A stretch of 64,000 nt of DNA from Pseudomonas vranovensis DSM 16006 (lineage in GTDB: Bacteria > Pseudomonadota > Gammaproteobacteria > Pseudomonadales > Pseudomonadaceae): NCBI RefSeq assembly GCF_000425805.1, contig NZ_AUED01000011.1:124001-188000 (forward strand), written 5' to 3'. Positions 39,825-48,868 of this stretch are shown in pieces. A model generated the notes under the pieces. It did not search any database. It was not told where the DNA came from and saw only the letters and a list, made by a program, of their open reading frames with translations. A program made the translations under genes and the position numbers. Each line of letters starts with the position of its first letter. Positions within the stretch are counted from its first letter, which is position 1.

Positions 39825-40079
39825 TTAGGCCTGTTGCCCGGGGTTACCCGCACCGAAATATGGGAGCGCTCGGGCCCGGATGTTGCCCATATCGACCCAC
39901 GGATGGTGACGGAAGTAGGGAAGATGGTCGATGCCGCCTTGAGTGGCCTGGAGAGTAAGGAACGGCTAACTGTCCTGTCTTTATCTGAAGTCGCCGCTCA
40001 TTGGGAAGCGTACATCCAGGCGCGCGATGCCCTTGGGCCGAATTTGTCACGCAGTTCTGCTGCAGCACGTTATAAGTGA
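39825..40079 (+). pseudogene. C-terminal remnant of a short-chain dehydrogenase
   Basis: The reading frame contains LLPGVTRTEIWERSG, then VDAALSGLESKERLTVLSL and the end ALGPNLSRSSAAARYK. This is the C-terminal third of a classical SDR: PG-TRTEIW is the conserved post-active-site motif, and GPNLSR is the usual tail of a group of small SDRs. The Rossmann GxxxGxG, Ser and YxxxK parts are missing upstream, where an AT-rich stretch (39780-39820) follows the terminator. It is a 5'-truncated, probably dead gene at the right border of the O-antigen region. Confidence 0.7.
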
Positions 40080-40110
40080 TGCTTTGAGTCTGGCGAATCA
40101 ACGCGCCAGC

Positions 40111-40278
40111 TCAGCGGTCCTGCGCATCCTTTGCATCCATCTCCGCGTTGCGCTCATGTACGCGTTTAAGCTGCTCCTCGGTCAGGGGCAGTTTTTTTGC
40201 AGTGTCGCGCAGCAGCATCAAGCCGCCAACAATGGAGCCGATTGCCAGTACCAGAATCAACCAGGCATACCAGGGCAT
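40111..40278 (-). CDS. DUF2897 small membrane protein
   Basis: A 55-residue protein: MPWYAWLILVLAIGSIVGG forms one membrane helix, followed by MLLRDTAKKLPLTEEQLKR and a charged tail ending in DAQDR. This fits DUF2897, a small gammaproteobacterial family of unknown function. The ATG (first base 40278) has an AGGAGA ribosome site a few bases upstream, which strongly supports it as a real gene. It lies between the SDR remnant and pyrF. Confidence 0.8.
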   Translation of the reverse strand: MPWYAWLILVLAIGSIVGGLMLLRDTAKKLPLTEEQLKRVHERNAEMDAKDAQDR

Positions 40279-40456
40279 GTAGTTCTCCTCTGAGCGGAAA
40301 ATGACACCGCTCCTTCATGTATGAGCAAATGCATCATTCATTGGTTCAATTATAGGGAGATGTCCAGAACCGGGCCAATTCGCGATCATCGGCCCCCCAT
40401 GGCGCGCCGCTTCGTTTACAATGCGCGCCGTTCAAGACTTGCCAAGAGACCAGCCC

Positions 40457-41158
40457 ATGTCCGCCTGCCAGACGCCCATCATTGTCGCCCTGGATTTCCC
40501 TACTCGTGAAGCCGCCCTGAAGCTGGCCGATCAACTTGATCCTGCCCTGTGTCGGGTAAAGGTCGGCAAGGAGCTGTTCACCAGCAGCGCATCTGGCATT
40601 GTCGAAGCGCTGGTCGGCAAGGGCTTCGAGGTGTTCCTCGACCTTAAATTCCATGACATTCCCAACACCACCGCCATGGCCGTTAAAGCGGCAGCGGAAA
40701 TGGGTGTATGGATGGTCAATGTGCACTGCTCCGGTGGCATGCGCATGATGGCCGCTTGCCGTGAAGAGTTGGCCAAGCGAAGCGGGCCGCAGCCGTTGCT
40801 GATCGGTGTGACCGTGCTGACCAGCATGGAGCGTGAGGACCTGGCCGGTATCGGTCTGGATATCGAGCCCCAAGAGCAGGTATTGCGCTTGGCTGCCCTG
40901 GCCGAAAAAGCCGGCATGGACGGGCTGGTGTGTTCGGCTCTGGAAGCGCCCGCGCTCAAGGCCGCGCACCCGTCCCTGCAACTGGTGACTCCGGGTATCC
41001 GTCCAGCGGGCAGTGCCCAGGATGACCAGCGCCGTATCCTGACTCCGCGCCAGGCCCTGGATGCCGGCTCCGACTACCTGGTGATCGGTCGCCCGATCAG
41101 CCAGGCTGCGAACCCCGCTCAGGCTCTGGCTGACGTGGTTGCCCAGATCAGGGCTTGA
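40457..41158 (+). CDS. pyrF: Orotidine 5'-phosphate decarboxylase
   Basis: Final step of UMP synthesis. The 233-residue TIM-barrel product has VALDFPT at the N terminus, the catalytic Lys-Asp stretch [10 protein letters not shown] near residues 61-70, VTVLTSM, TPGIRP and [11 protein letters not shown] 40457 is the family start. The 3' end overlaps the convergent oxidoreductase gene by 11 bp. Confidence 0.97.
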   Translation: MSACQTPIIVALDFPTREAALKLADQLDPALCRVKVGKELFTSSASGIVEALVGKGFEVFLDLKFHDIPNTTAMAVKAAAEMGVWMVNVHCSGGMRMMAACREELAKRSGPQPLLIGVTVLTSMEREDLAGIGLDIEPQEQVLRLAALAEKAGMDGLVCSALEAPALKAAHPSLQLVTPGIRPAGSAQDDQRRILTPRQALDAGSDYLVIGRPISQAANPAQALADVVAQIRA

Positions 41159-42152
41159 GTACCAGCTTGCCGAAGTTTTCCCCGCTGAACAGCTTGAGCA
41201 GTGTTTCGGGGAAGGTTTCCAGGCCCTCGACGACGTCCTCCTTGCTTTTCAGTTTGCCGGTTGCAAGCCAACCGGCAATCTCCTGTGCCGCCTTGGCGTA
41301 GTTGGCGGCATGGTCCATCACCACAAAGCCTTCCATTCGCGCACGGTTCACCAGCAGTGACAGGTAGTTGGCCGGTCCTTTGACGGCCTGCTTGTTGTTG
41401 TACTGGCTGATCGCGCCGCAGATCACCACCCGCGCCTTGAAATTCAGACGGCTGAGTACGGCATCGAGGATGTCGCCGCCCACGTTGTCGAAGTAAACGT
41501 CTACGCCTTTGGGGCATTCGCGCTTGAGGCCCTCCAGCACGTCCTCGGCCTTGTAGTCGATTACACCGTCAAAGCCCAGCTCGTCCTTGAGGTACTGGCA
41601 TTTCTGTTCTCCTCCAGCGATGCCGACCACGCGACAGCCTTTGATCTTGGCGATCTGCCCGGCAATGCTCCCTACGGCACCCGCGGCCCCGGAGATCACC
41701 ACGGTCTCGCCAGATTTCGGTGCGCCGACGTCAAGCAGGGCGAAGTACGCGGTCATGCCGGTCATTCCCAGGGCCGAGAGGTAGCGCGGCAGTGGCGCCA
41801 ATTTCGGGTCGATCTTGTAGAAGCCCTGGGGCTCTCCCAGGAAGTAATCCTGCACACCCAGCGGGCCATTGACGTGATCGCCAATGGCATAGCCCGGATG
41901 TTTGGAGGCGATCACTTCACCCACGCCCAGCGCGCGCATGACCTGTCCGAGTCCAACCGGTGGAATATAGGACTTACCCTCGTTCATCCAGCCGCGCATG
42001 GCCGGGTCCAGGGACAGGTAGAGGTTTTTGACCAGCACCTGGCCTTCGCCGGGCTCACCGACGGGGACGTGCTCGAAAGTGAAATCGTCACGGCTGACCG
42101 CTCCGACAGGGCGCTTGGCGAGGAGGAAACGGCGATTGGTGTGGGAGGTCAT
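41148..42152 (-). CDS. Zinc-independent MDR family NADP-dependent oxidoreductase (CurA-like)
   Basis: A 334-residue medium-chain reductase. It starts with the LAKRPVG and [13 protein letters not shown] motifs of the leukotriene B4 dehydrogenase / CurA group and has the nucleotide motif [14 protein letters not shown] near residues 155-168, with no zinc-ligand Cys set. Such enzymes reduce alpha,beta-unsaturated carbonyls. The substrate is unknown. It is divergent from a downstream SDR gene across a 230-bp gap. Confidence 0.88.
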   Translation of the reverse strand: MTSHTNRRFLLAKRPVGAVSRDDFTFEHVPVGEPGEGQVLVKNLYLSLDPAMRGWMNEGKSYIPPVGLGQVMRALGVGEVIASKHPGYAIGDHVNGPLGVQDYFLGEPQGFYKIDPKLAPLPRYLSALGMTGMTAYFALLDVGAPKSGETVVISGAAGAVGSIAGQIAKIKGCRVVGIAGGEQKCQYLKDELGFDGVIDYKAEDVLEGLKRECPKGVDVYFDNVGGDILDAVLSRLNFKARVVICGAISQYNNKQAVKGPANYLSLLVNRARMEGFVVMDHAANYAKAAQEIAGWLATGKLKSKEDVVEGLETFPETLLKLFSGENFGKLVLKP

Positions 42153-42232
42153 GGCTGGGCTCTCGCGTTAAGGGCAAAGCTTGTTGATAGACCTTGAAAG
42201 GCATTCCGGCAAGGCATACCCACTTGGCGAAT

Positions 42233-42295
42233 GGAGGGTGATCCATCGGGGTGATTCAAACCTGGCTCGATAATAAACCGAGCCGATGACCCTCC
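42233..42295. repeat. Imperfect inverted repeat in the divergent oxidoreductase gap
   Basis: Outer arms GGAGGGT (42233-42239) and ACCCTCC (42289-42295), then ATCGG / CCGAT, and an inner pair GGCTCG (42264-42269) / CGAGCC (42279-42284). It lies between two divergent oxidoreductase genes and could be an operator or an extruded hairpin. There is no T-run, so it is unlikely to be a terminator. Confidence 0.45.
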
Positions 42296-42382
42296 AACCG
42301 GCGCCCTGATGATGCTGCCAAGCAGGGGCCGTCGCTGGCTAGACTCCTGGCCACAGACCTCACGATGTTGCAGGAGCTAGCG

Positions 42383-43144
42383 ATGAGCATGACTTTTTTC
42401 GGCCAGGTTGCCCTGGTTACCGGTGGCGCTGCGGGTATCGGCCGGGCGACTGCTCTGGCGTTCGCTGCAGAAGGCTTGAAGGTGGTGGTGGCTGACCTGG
42501 ATAGCGCGGGTGGCGAGGGTACGGTCGAGTTGATTCTCGCGTCAGGGGGCGAGGGGATATTCGTGGCCTGCAATGTAACGCGGGAGGCTGATGTCCAGCA
42601 GTTGTTGGCGCGTACGGTCGGGGTGTACGGGAGGCTGGACTATGCCTTCAACAATGCCGGTATCGAGATCGAGCAGGGGCGACTGGCAGAGGGGAGCGAA
42701 GCCGAGTTCGACGCGATCATGGGCGTCAACGTCAAAGGTGTCTGGCTGTGCATGAAACATCAGCTGCCGTTGATGCTGGCTCAAGGCGGCGGTGCGATCG
42801 TCAACACCGCTTCGGTGGCCGGTCTTGGGGCGGCTCCGAAGATGAGTATCTACAGCGCTTCCAAGCACGCAGTGATCGGCCTGACCAAATCGGCAGCCGT
42901 CGAGTACGCCAAGAAGAAAATCCGCGTCAATGCCGTGTGCCCGGCGGTGATTGACACCGACATGTTCCGTCGCGCCTACGAGGCAGATCCGCGCAAGGCC
43001 GAGTTTGCAGCAGCCATGCACCCGGTGGGGCGTATCGGCAAGGTCGAGGAGATTGCCAGCGCGGTGCTGTACTTGTGCAGTGACGGCGCAGCGTTCACCA
43101 CAGGTCAGGCGCTGGCCGTCGATGGGGGCGCCACCGCTATTTAA
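42383..43144 (+). CDS. Classical SDR family oxidoreductase
   Basis: A 253-residue short-chain dehydrogenase. It has TGGAAGIGRATA near residues 13-24, NNAGIE (NNAG motif), NTASVAG with the catalytic Ser, YSASKHAVIG (YxxxK) near 159-163 and a glucose-dehydrogenase-like C terminus (GQALAVDGGATAI). ATG 42383 is chosen because AGGAG lies 7 nt upstream; ATG 42365 is less likely. The substrate is unknown. The last 8 bp overlap the convergent MFS gene. Confidence 0.9.
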   Translation: MSMTFFGQVALVTGGAAGIGRATALAFAAEGLKVVVADLDSAGGEGTVELILASGGEGIFVACNVTREADVQQLLARTVGVYGRLDYAFNNAGIEIEQGRLAEGSEAEFDAIMGVNVKGVWLCMKHQLPLMLAQGGGAIVNTASVAGLGAAPKMSIYSASKHAVIGLTKSAAVEYAKKKIRVNAVCPAVIDTDMFRRAYEADPRKAEFAAAMHPVGRIGKVEEIASAVLYLCSDGAAFTTGQALAVDGGATAI

Positions 43145-44306
43145 CCGGCGCAATAGCGGGTGACGGCAGGCTTTTTTGACTGCGCAGCAGGAGCATTCCG
43201 ACCATCAGGCAACCGACCAGCAGTGCCAGGCCAAACACCAGCAGGGCGAAACTGGCGCCAAGGCGGTCAACCAGCATGCCGGTCAGGATTACCGGCAGGC
43301 TGAAGCCCAAGTAAGCCAACAGGAAAAAGCCTGCGCTCGCGCGGGTTTTTTCTTTGCCGGCCAGGTGGTTCACTGCCGACAGGCCGCCCAGATAGATAAA
43401 GCCATAGCAGGCGCTGCTGGCGGCAACGGTGCCAAGCAGTACGGCGATCAGTTCACCGCGATCCGCGCCCCAGGCCAGCAGCGCATAGCTGCAGGGCAGC
43501 ACCATCAGCCCGATCGCCGTGGCGCGCAGCGGTGACAATCGACGTGCCCAGGGTTGGAACAGCAAGCCGCAGCTGATTACGCAGAATGTCGAAAACCCGG
43601 CCCAGTTGGCCAGTCCGTGTTGCTTGAGGATTGATGGCAACAAGGCAATGACCAGACCTACGCAGGCCCATGCCAGCAGGATTGCCAGGCCGTAGGCCAG
43701 GCTGCCGGCAGGGTAGTAGGGCAAGCGCAGGAGTGGCGCTCGCGCTGCTGGGGGCTGGTCGGGTAATCGCCAGACAGCCAGCATGGCCAGGCAAGCAAGC
43801 AGCAGGTGCAGATAGAAGCTGCCGGGTCTGAGGCTCGCTCCGTTGAGCAGAAATACGCTAGTCAGCGCAGCACCCAGGCCAAAGCCCAGCGACGTACTGG
43901 CTGTGACCCAGGACGCGGCGCGATGATTATCGCCGCGATGCATCAGCTCACTCATGTATGCGGTGCCTGTGGCGGACGCCAGCGCGGTACCGATGCCGAG
44001 TAACAATCTCGCCAGCCCCAGGGTTTTCAGGCCGGGAGCGAGCAGCATCGTCAGCGTGGCGAGGATGGAAAGACTCAGGGCGACGAGGATCAACGCTCGA
44101 CGGCCGATCCGATCGGCGAGTCCACCGAGCAACAGCAGTACCGGCAACACACCCAGCACATAACCCGAGAAGGCAATCGCAGTGGCGCCGGCACCGTATC
44201 CGGACAGTTCGGCGTATGCCGTATACAACGGTGCCTGCAGGTTGACCGCGAAGGTGATCAGGCACAGGGCAAAAGCCAGCAGGGCAGGGTTACGCTGGGT
44301 GGGCAT
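43137..44306 (-). CDS. MFS transporter
   Basis: A 389-residue protein with twelve predicted membrane helices. The conserved loop 2-3 motif is GGLADRIGRRAL near residues 61-72. A relatively Arg-rich cytoplasmic loop separates the halves. It is divergent from a MocR-type regulator 112 bp away, which probably controls it. The substrate is not predictable, though efflux of a small molecule is plausible. Confidence 0.88.
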   Translation of the reverse strand: MPTQRNPALLAFALCLITFAVNLQAPLYTAYAELSGYGAGATAIAFSGYVLGVLPVLLLLGGLADRIGRRALILVALSLSILATLTMLLAPGLKTLGLARLLLGIGTALASATGTAYMSELMHRGDNHRAASWVTASTSLGFGLGAALTSVFLLNGASLRPGSFYLHLLLACLAMLAVWRLPDQPPAARAPLLRLPYYPAGSLAYGLAILLAWACVGLVIALLPSILKQHGLANWAGFSTFCVISCGLLFQPWARRLSPLRATAIGLMVLPCSYALLAWGADRGELIAVLLGTVAASSACYGFIYLGGLSAVNHLAGKEKTRASAGFFLLAYLGFSLPVILTGMLVDRLGASFALLVFGLALLVGCLMVGMLLLRSQKSLPSPAIAPVK

Positions 44307-44418
44307 GAGGGGCTCCTTGATGATGGCTCGACTATCCGGCGTTCATCCGGGCTGCACAAGGCACACCCTTTCAGGATTTGTGATTAACTGTTCGGACAAA
44401 AAAGACGAACACTTCGCC

Positions 44419-45810
44419 ATGAACTTGATGATCGACCGCCAATCAACGACGCCACTGGTGCAACAGCTGGCGACCCAATTGCAGGCCTGGATAGCGCAAA
44501 AGCGCTTGCGTCCTGGGAGTCGCTTGCCTTCGATCCGTCAGTTGGCACGGGAGCAGGGGCTCAGCCAGTCGTGCGTGATCGAGGCCTATGACCGGCTGGT
44601 GGCGGCAGGTTGCCTGGAGGCACGCCATGGCGCCGGTTTTTTTGTCGCTGAACACAGGCTGATCGAGCCGTTGTTCGACCAGCCATTACGCGATGAGGCG
44701 GTTGAGGGGCGCTGGCAGCAATTCAGTGACGGCCATGCCGAGTTGCTCAACCTCTGCTGCGGCTGGGTGCCTTCCAGCTGGCGCGCCACCGACGCCATTG
44801 CCCTGGCGGTGCGCCAGGTCAGCCGTGGCGCGGTGGAGGACCTGATCGACTATTGCCCGCCGCTGGGATTGGCCAGCCTGCGTGCACAGTTGCACAAAGG
44901 GTTGGGGCAGATAGGTATCCAGGTTGGCCCGGAACAGATCCTCACCACCCAAGGTGCCAGCCATGCGCTCGATCTGCTCGTGCGGGCGCTGCTCAAGCCG
45001 GGAGACAAAGTGCTGGTGGAGCGCCCGGGCTACTACAATCTGTACCGCTTGCTACGCCAGCACCAGATCGAAATGCTGGAAGTGCCGCGAACCGCCAGTG
45101 GTCCGGACCTTCAGGTGCTGGAAGCCATGCTCGAGCGCCATCGCCCACGCTGCTTGTACATCAACAGCTTGTATCACAACCCCACCGGCAGCAGCCTGGC
45201 ACCCAAGGTTGCCTATCGCCTGCTGGAACTGGCCCGTGAATACGATGTACAGATCATCGAAGACGATATCTATGCCGACTTCCAGGACGGCGCGGTGACA
45301 CGCCTGGCCACGTTGGACGCCGAACAACGGGTAATCTACCTGGCCAGTTTCTCCAAGACTTTGAGCAGTTCGCTGCGGGTGGGTTACCTGGTGGCACCCC
45401 CTGCGCTGATCGCGCGCCTGGCCGAATTGAAGATGGTCACGGGCTTGGGGACCTCACGCTTTGCCGAGCAGGTGGTGGCGCAGATGCTGGCCACCGGGAC
45501 GTACCGCAAAAGCGTGGCGCGCCTGCGCGTGCGTCTGGCCCAGCACATGGCCAAGGCGTTGGTGCAGTTGGAGGCTTCTGGTTGGGAGGTGTTCACCGAA
45601 CCTTATGGCGGCATGTTTGTCTGGGCACGCAGTCCAGGCCGTGACTTTGCCTCGCTCACGCGTGAAGCGCAGGCCTGTTCGGTATTGCTGGCGTCGGGCA
45701 GTGCTTTCGATCCACTGGGGGCTGCCAGTGACTGGTTGCGGATAAACGTCGCCTACGCCCAGGATGAGCGGGCGCAAGCGTTCATGCAGCGCGCAGGGTG
45801 CTCCATGTAG
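44419..45810 (+). CDS. MocR-type transcriptional regulator (GntR-aminotransferase fusion)
   Basis: A 463-residue regulator. The N-terminal winged-helix GntR domain (about 1-75) has LRPGSRLPSIRQLAREQGLS. The aminotransferase-I domain (about 95-460) has TQGASHALDLL, NPTGSS and the PLP Lys in ASFSKTLSSSLRVGY near residue 312. MocR proteins sense PLP or amines. ATG 44419 gives the standard N terminus. It is divergent from the MFS gene, its likely target, and is followed by a REP. Confidence 0.9.
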   Translation: MNLMIDRQSTTPLVQQLATQLQAWIAQKRLRPGSRLPSIRQLAREQGLSQSCVIEAYDRLVAAGCLEARHGAGFFVAEHRLIEPLFDQPLRDEAVEGRWQQFSDGHAELLNLCCGWVPSSWRATDAIALAVRQVSRGAVEDLIDYCPPLGLASLRAQLHKGLGQIGIQVGPEQILTTQGASHALDLLVRALLKPGDKVLVERPGYYNLYRLLRQHQIEMLEVPRTASGPDLQVLEAMLERHRPRCLYINSLYHNPTGSSLAPKVAYRLLELAREYDVQIIEDDIYADFQDGAVTRLATLDAEQRVIYLASFSKTLSSSLRVGYLVAPPALIARLAELKMVTGLGTSRFAEQVVAQMLATGTYRKSVARLRVRLAQHMAKALVQLEASGWEVFTEPYGGMFVWARSPGRDFASLTREAQACSVLLASGSAFDPLGAASDWLRINVAYAQDERAQAFMQRAGCSM

Positions 45811-45844
45811 GGCACCCTGCGCGATCGCGATCCAACCGTCGCAT

Positions 45845-45871
45845 CGCATCGCGGGCAAGCCCGCTCCTACA
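45845..45871. repeat. REP element between mocR-type gene and benE
   Basis: GCATCGCGGGCAAGCCCGC followed by TCCTACAC, the typical P. putida-group REP sequence with GCGGG-caa-GCCCGC core. It lies between convergent genes, and its TCCTACAC end supplies the TAG stop of benE (45867-45869 on the minus strand). Confidence 0.85.
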
Positions 45872-47060
45872 CAGTTTTGCGCCAGTTGAGAATCAGTAGC
45901 GTCAGCACGCCCGCGACGATCCCCCAGAACGCCGAGCCAATCGAGAACAAGGTGAAGCCCGACGCGGTCACCATGAAGGTGATCAGTGCAGCTTCCCGTT
46001 CCTTGGCCTCGTTCATGGCCACGGTCAGGCCGTTCATGATCGAGCCGAACAGGGCCAGGGCGGCAATCGAGAGCACCAATTCCTTGGGCAGCGCGGCGAA
46101 CAGGGCGGCGAGGGTGGCGCCGAAGACGCCGGCAATGCCGTAGAAAATCCCGCACCACACGGCGGCGGTGTAGCGCTTGTTCGGGTCTTCATGGGCGTGG
46201 GGCCCGGTGCAGATGGCCGCGCTGATGGCGGCCAGGTTGATCCCGTGGGAGCCGAAGGGCGCCAGCACCAACGAGGCAAGGCCTGTCACCGAGATCAGCG
46301 GTGAGGCGGGTACCGAGTAACCGTCGGCGCGCAGCACGGCAACGCCGGGCATGTTCTGCGAGGTCATGGCCACCACGAACAAGGGGATACCGATGCTGAT
46401 GGTAGCCGCCAGGGAAAAGCTTGGAGTGGTCCATACCGGCGTGGCCACCTCCAGGCTGAAGCCATTGAAGTCCAGCAGGCCCATTGTCCCCGACAGCGCG
46501 GTACCGACCACCAGCGCGGCGAGCACCGCATAGCGTGGCGACAGGCGCTTGATAATCAGGTAGCTGAAGAACATTCCCAGCACCAGTGTGGTCCGATGCT
46601 GCGCGGCAATGAAAATTTCGCTGCCGATCTTGAACAGGATGCCCGCCAGCAAGGCCGCCGCCAGCGAGGCGGGGATGCGCTTGACCAGGCGTTCAAAGCT
46701 ACCGGTCAGGCCGCAGATTACCACCAGCACGGCGCAGGTGATGTAGGCACCGATGGCTTCGCCGTAGCTCACCCCACCCAGGCTGGTGATCAGCAGGGCG
46801 GCACCCGGTGTCGACCAGGCGACGGTAATGGGCGTGCGGTATCGCAACGACAGGCCAATGCTGCAGACGGCCATGCCGATCGACAGGGCCCAGATCCACG
46901 AGGAAATCTGCGCGCTGGTCAGGCCGGCGGCTTGTCCGGCCTGGAACATCAGCACCAGGGAACTGGTGTAGCCGGTCATCATGGCGATAAAACCGGCGAC
47001 TACGGCCGAAGGGGAGGAGTCGGCCAACGGGCGCAATTGCGCAGAACTGGCGTCGGGCAT
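45867..47060 (-). CDS. benE: Benzoate/H+ symporter family transporter (BenE)
   Basis: A 397-residue polytopic protein with about twelve helices. It contains FIAMMTGYTSSLVLMFQAG, RYRTPITVAWSTPGAALL and MTSQNMPGVAVLRADGY, all characteristic of the BenE family. The symbol indicates the family; no benzoate catabolic genes lie nearby, so the true substrate may differ. The gene is divergent from the GST gene, with 145 bp between them. Confidence 0.87.
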   Translation of the reverse strand: MPDASSAQLRPLADSSPSAVVAGFIAMMTGYTSSLVLMFQAGQAAGLTSAQISSWIWALSIGMAVCSIGLSLRYRTPITVAWSTPGAALLITSLGGVSYGEAIGAYITCAVLVVICGLTGSFERLVKRIPASLAAALLAGILFKIGSEIFIAAQHRTTLVLGMFFSYLIIKRLSPRYAVLAALVVGTALSGTMGLLDFNGFSLEVATPVWTTPSFSLAATISIGIPLFVVAMTSQNMPGVAVLRADGYSVPASPLISVTGLASLVLAPFGSHGINLAAISAAICTGPHAHEDPNKRYTAAVWCGIFYGIAGVFGATLAALFAALPKELVLSIAALALFGSIMNGLTVAMNEAKEREAALITFMVTASGFTLFSIGSAFWGIVAGVLTLLILNWRKTV

Positions 47061-47205
47061 GGGGCAATCCTTGTTCTGGGTGTAAGCAGATTTTTCAGAC
47101 TACCGTGCAGGTCCTTGATCTTTGCCATACAGCAACCATTGCAATTAGCCGTACAGTCGCCAACTATGTGGGCGGGCACGTTTCAGCCATTGAATGGGGG
47201 AAGTG

Positions 47206-47808
47206 ATGTACAAGGTTTACGGTGATTACCAGTCGGGCAACTGCTACAAGGTCAAGCTGATGTTGCATTTGCTCGACCTGCCCTATGAGTGGCACTCGGT
47301 GGATATTCTCAAGGGCGAGACGGAAACCCCGGCGTTCCTGGCCATGAACCCCAATGGCAAGGTACCGGTGCTCGAGCTCGAGGACGGTACTTACCTGTGG
47401 GAGTCCAACGCGATTCTCAACTTCCTCGCCGATGGCAGCGAGTACCTGCCTACCGAACCGCGTTTGCGTACCCAGGTGTTGCAGTGGCAGTTCTTCGAGC
47501 AGTACAGCCATGAGCCGTACATTGCCGTGGCGCGCTTCATCCAGTTTTACCTGGGGCTGCCACAAGAGCGCCTGGAGGAATACAAGACCTTGCACAAGGG
47601 CGGCTACAAGGCACTGCGGGTCATGGAGAAACAGCTGCAGTTAACGCCGTATCTGGTCGGGGATCGCTACTCGATCGCCGACGTTGCGCTCTATGCCTAC
47701 ACCCATGTCGCCCAGCAGGGCGGTTTCGACCTGGATGCGTATCCGGGCATCCAGGCATGGCTGGATCGAGTGGCCAGCCATCCCCGTCATGTGGGCATGA
47801 TCGGCTAG
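47206..47808 (+). CDS. Glutathione S-transferase family protein
   Basis: A 200-residue GST. The thioredoxin-fold N-terminal domain (1-80) has GDYQSGNCYKVKLML, NPNGKVPVLEL and the glutathione-gamma-glutamyl site ESNAI. The C-terminal helical domain has the SIADVALYAYTHVA motif. ATG 47206 lies just after GGGGGAAG; ATG 47194 is less likely. The substrate is unknown. Confidence 0.9.
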   Translation: MYKVYGDYQSGNCYKVKLMLHLLDLPYEWHSVDILKGETETPAFLAMNPNGKVPVLELEDGTYLWESNAILNFLADGSEYLPTEPRLRTQVLQWQFFEQYSHEPYIAVARFIQFYLGLPQERLEEYKTLHKGGYKALRVMEKQLQLTPYLVGDRYSIADVALYAYTHVAQQGGFDLDAYPGIQAWLDRVASHPRHVGMIG

Positions 47809-47825
47809 CCGGCGCGGGTTGCCTG

Positions 47826-48194
47826 TCAGGCGGCGAAACGTTTGTTGAGGTAGTCGATGATCACCTTGGACTCGTACATCCAGGTGGTCTTGCCGTCTTC
47901 TTCGATACGCAGGCACGGCACTTTGACCTTGCCGCCTTCGGTGAGCAGGGTCTGGCGGTCCTGCTCATTGTTCTTGGCGTCTCGCAGGGTTACCGGCACG
48001 TTCAGGCGGTGCAGGGTGCGGCGGGTTTTCACGCAGAACGGGCAGGCGTGGAACTGATACAGGCTCAGGCTCTTGGCCTGTTGCTCGACCAGGGCCTGGG
48101 CGGCCGGGTCGCGCTTGAGCTTGGCCGGGCGGCTTGCCCAGTCGGCGAAAACGATCAACTGGCCAAGGCCCACACGCAGTGCTTTGACGATCAT
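47826..48194 (-). CDS. Glutaredoxin-like protein
   Basis: A 122-residue protein. A short N-terminal hydrophobic/amphipathic extension (about 1-40) precedes a glutaredoxin domain with the dithiol active site HACPFCVKTRR near residues 50-60, the KVPCLRI cis-Pro loop and MYESKVIIDYL. The start (first base 48194) has AGGAGT upstream. It lies convergent to the GST gene and downstream of folE. Confidence 0.9.
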   Translation of the reverse strand: MIVKALRVGLGQLIVFADWASRPAKLKRDPAAQALVEQQAKSLSLYQFHACPFCVKTRRTLHRLNVPVTLRDAKNNEQDRQTLLTEGGKVKVPCLRIEEDGKTTWMYESKVIIDYLNKRFAA

Positions 48195-48211
48195 GGCAAC
48201 TCCTCGGAATG

Positions 48212-48239
48212 AAAAAAGCCGACCTTCGAGGGTCGGCTT
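48212..48239 (-). terminator. Terminator of folE (minus strand)
   Basis: Read on the minus strand: stem AAGCCGACC / GGTCGGCTT (48231-48239 with 48216-48224), 6-nt loop, then a run of T (plus-strand A run from 48212). It separates folE from the glutaredoxin gene. Confidence 0.88.
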
Positions 48240-48253
48240 GCAAGCGTGCCCGA

Positions 48254-48799
48254 TTACTTGATCAGGCTGAGAAACTCGCTGCGGGTCGCGGCGTTTTCGC
48301 GGAATTCGCCGAGCATCACCGAAGTGATCATGGTCGAGTTCTGCTTTTCCACACCGCGCATCATCATGCACATGTGCTTGGCTTCGATGACTACTGCCAC
48401 GCCCAGGGCGCCGGTGACCTTCTGGATCGCCTCGGCCACCTGGCGGCTGAGGTTTTCCTGGATCTGCAGGCGACGTGCGTACATGTCGACGATACGGGCT
48501 ACCTTGGAGAGGCCCAGGACCTTGCCATCGGGAATATAGGCCACGTGGGCCTTGCCGATGAACGGCAGCATATGGTGCTCGCACAGCGAATACAGCTCGA
48601 TGTCCTTGACCAGGACCATTTCGCTGTTGTCGGAGCTGAACAGGGCGCCGTTGGTCACTTCTTCGAGCGTTTGTTCATAACCGCGGCAAAGGTACTGCAT
48701 GGCCTTCGCAGCCCGCTTGGGCGTGTCGAGCAGGCCCTCGCGGGAGACGTCCTCGCCGAGCTGGCCGAGGATAGCGGTGTAGTTCTGTTCCAGGGACAT
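48254..48799 (-). CDS. folE: GTP cyclohydrolase I
   Basis: Converts GTP to 7,8-dihydroneopterin triphosphate, the first step to folate. The 181-residue product has the zinc ligands in LCEHHMLP near residues 74-80 and in KHMCMMMRG near 141-149, plus VKDIELYS and GKVLGLSK. It is the zinc-dependent type I enzyme. It is transcribed on the minus strand with a terminator directly downstream. Confidence 0.96.
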   Translation of the reverse strand: MSLEQNYTAILGQLGEDVSREGLLDTPKRAAKAMQYLCRGYEQTLEEVTNGALFSSDNSEMVLVKDIELYSLCEHHMLPFIGKAHVAYIPDGKVLGLSKVARIVDMYARRLQIQENLSRQVAEAIQKVTGALGVAVVIEAKHMCMMMRGVEKQNSTMITSVMLGEFRENAATRSEFLSLIK

Positions 48800-48868
48800 G
48801 GATCTACCTGTGGGAATTATCGCAAACGCGAAGGGTACGGCGGCTGTGGCGGCGCTGCAAGTACGGCG

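Noticed and set aside
39755..40293. Short overlapping plus-strand frames around the SDR remnant (39755-39958 and 40027-40293)
   Set aside because: No ribosome site and no family resemblance; one overlaps the DUF2897 gene in antisense, which is better supported.
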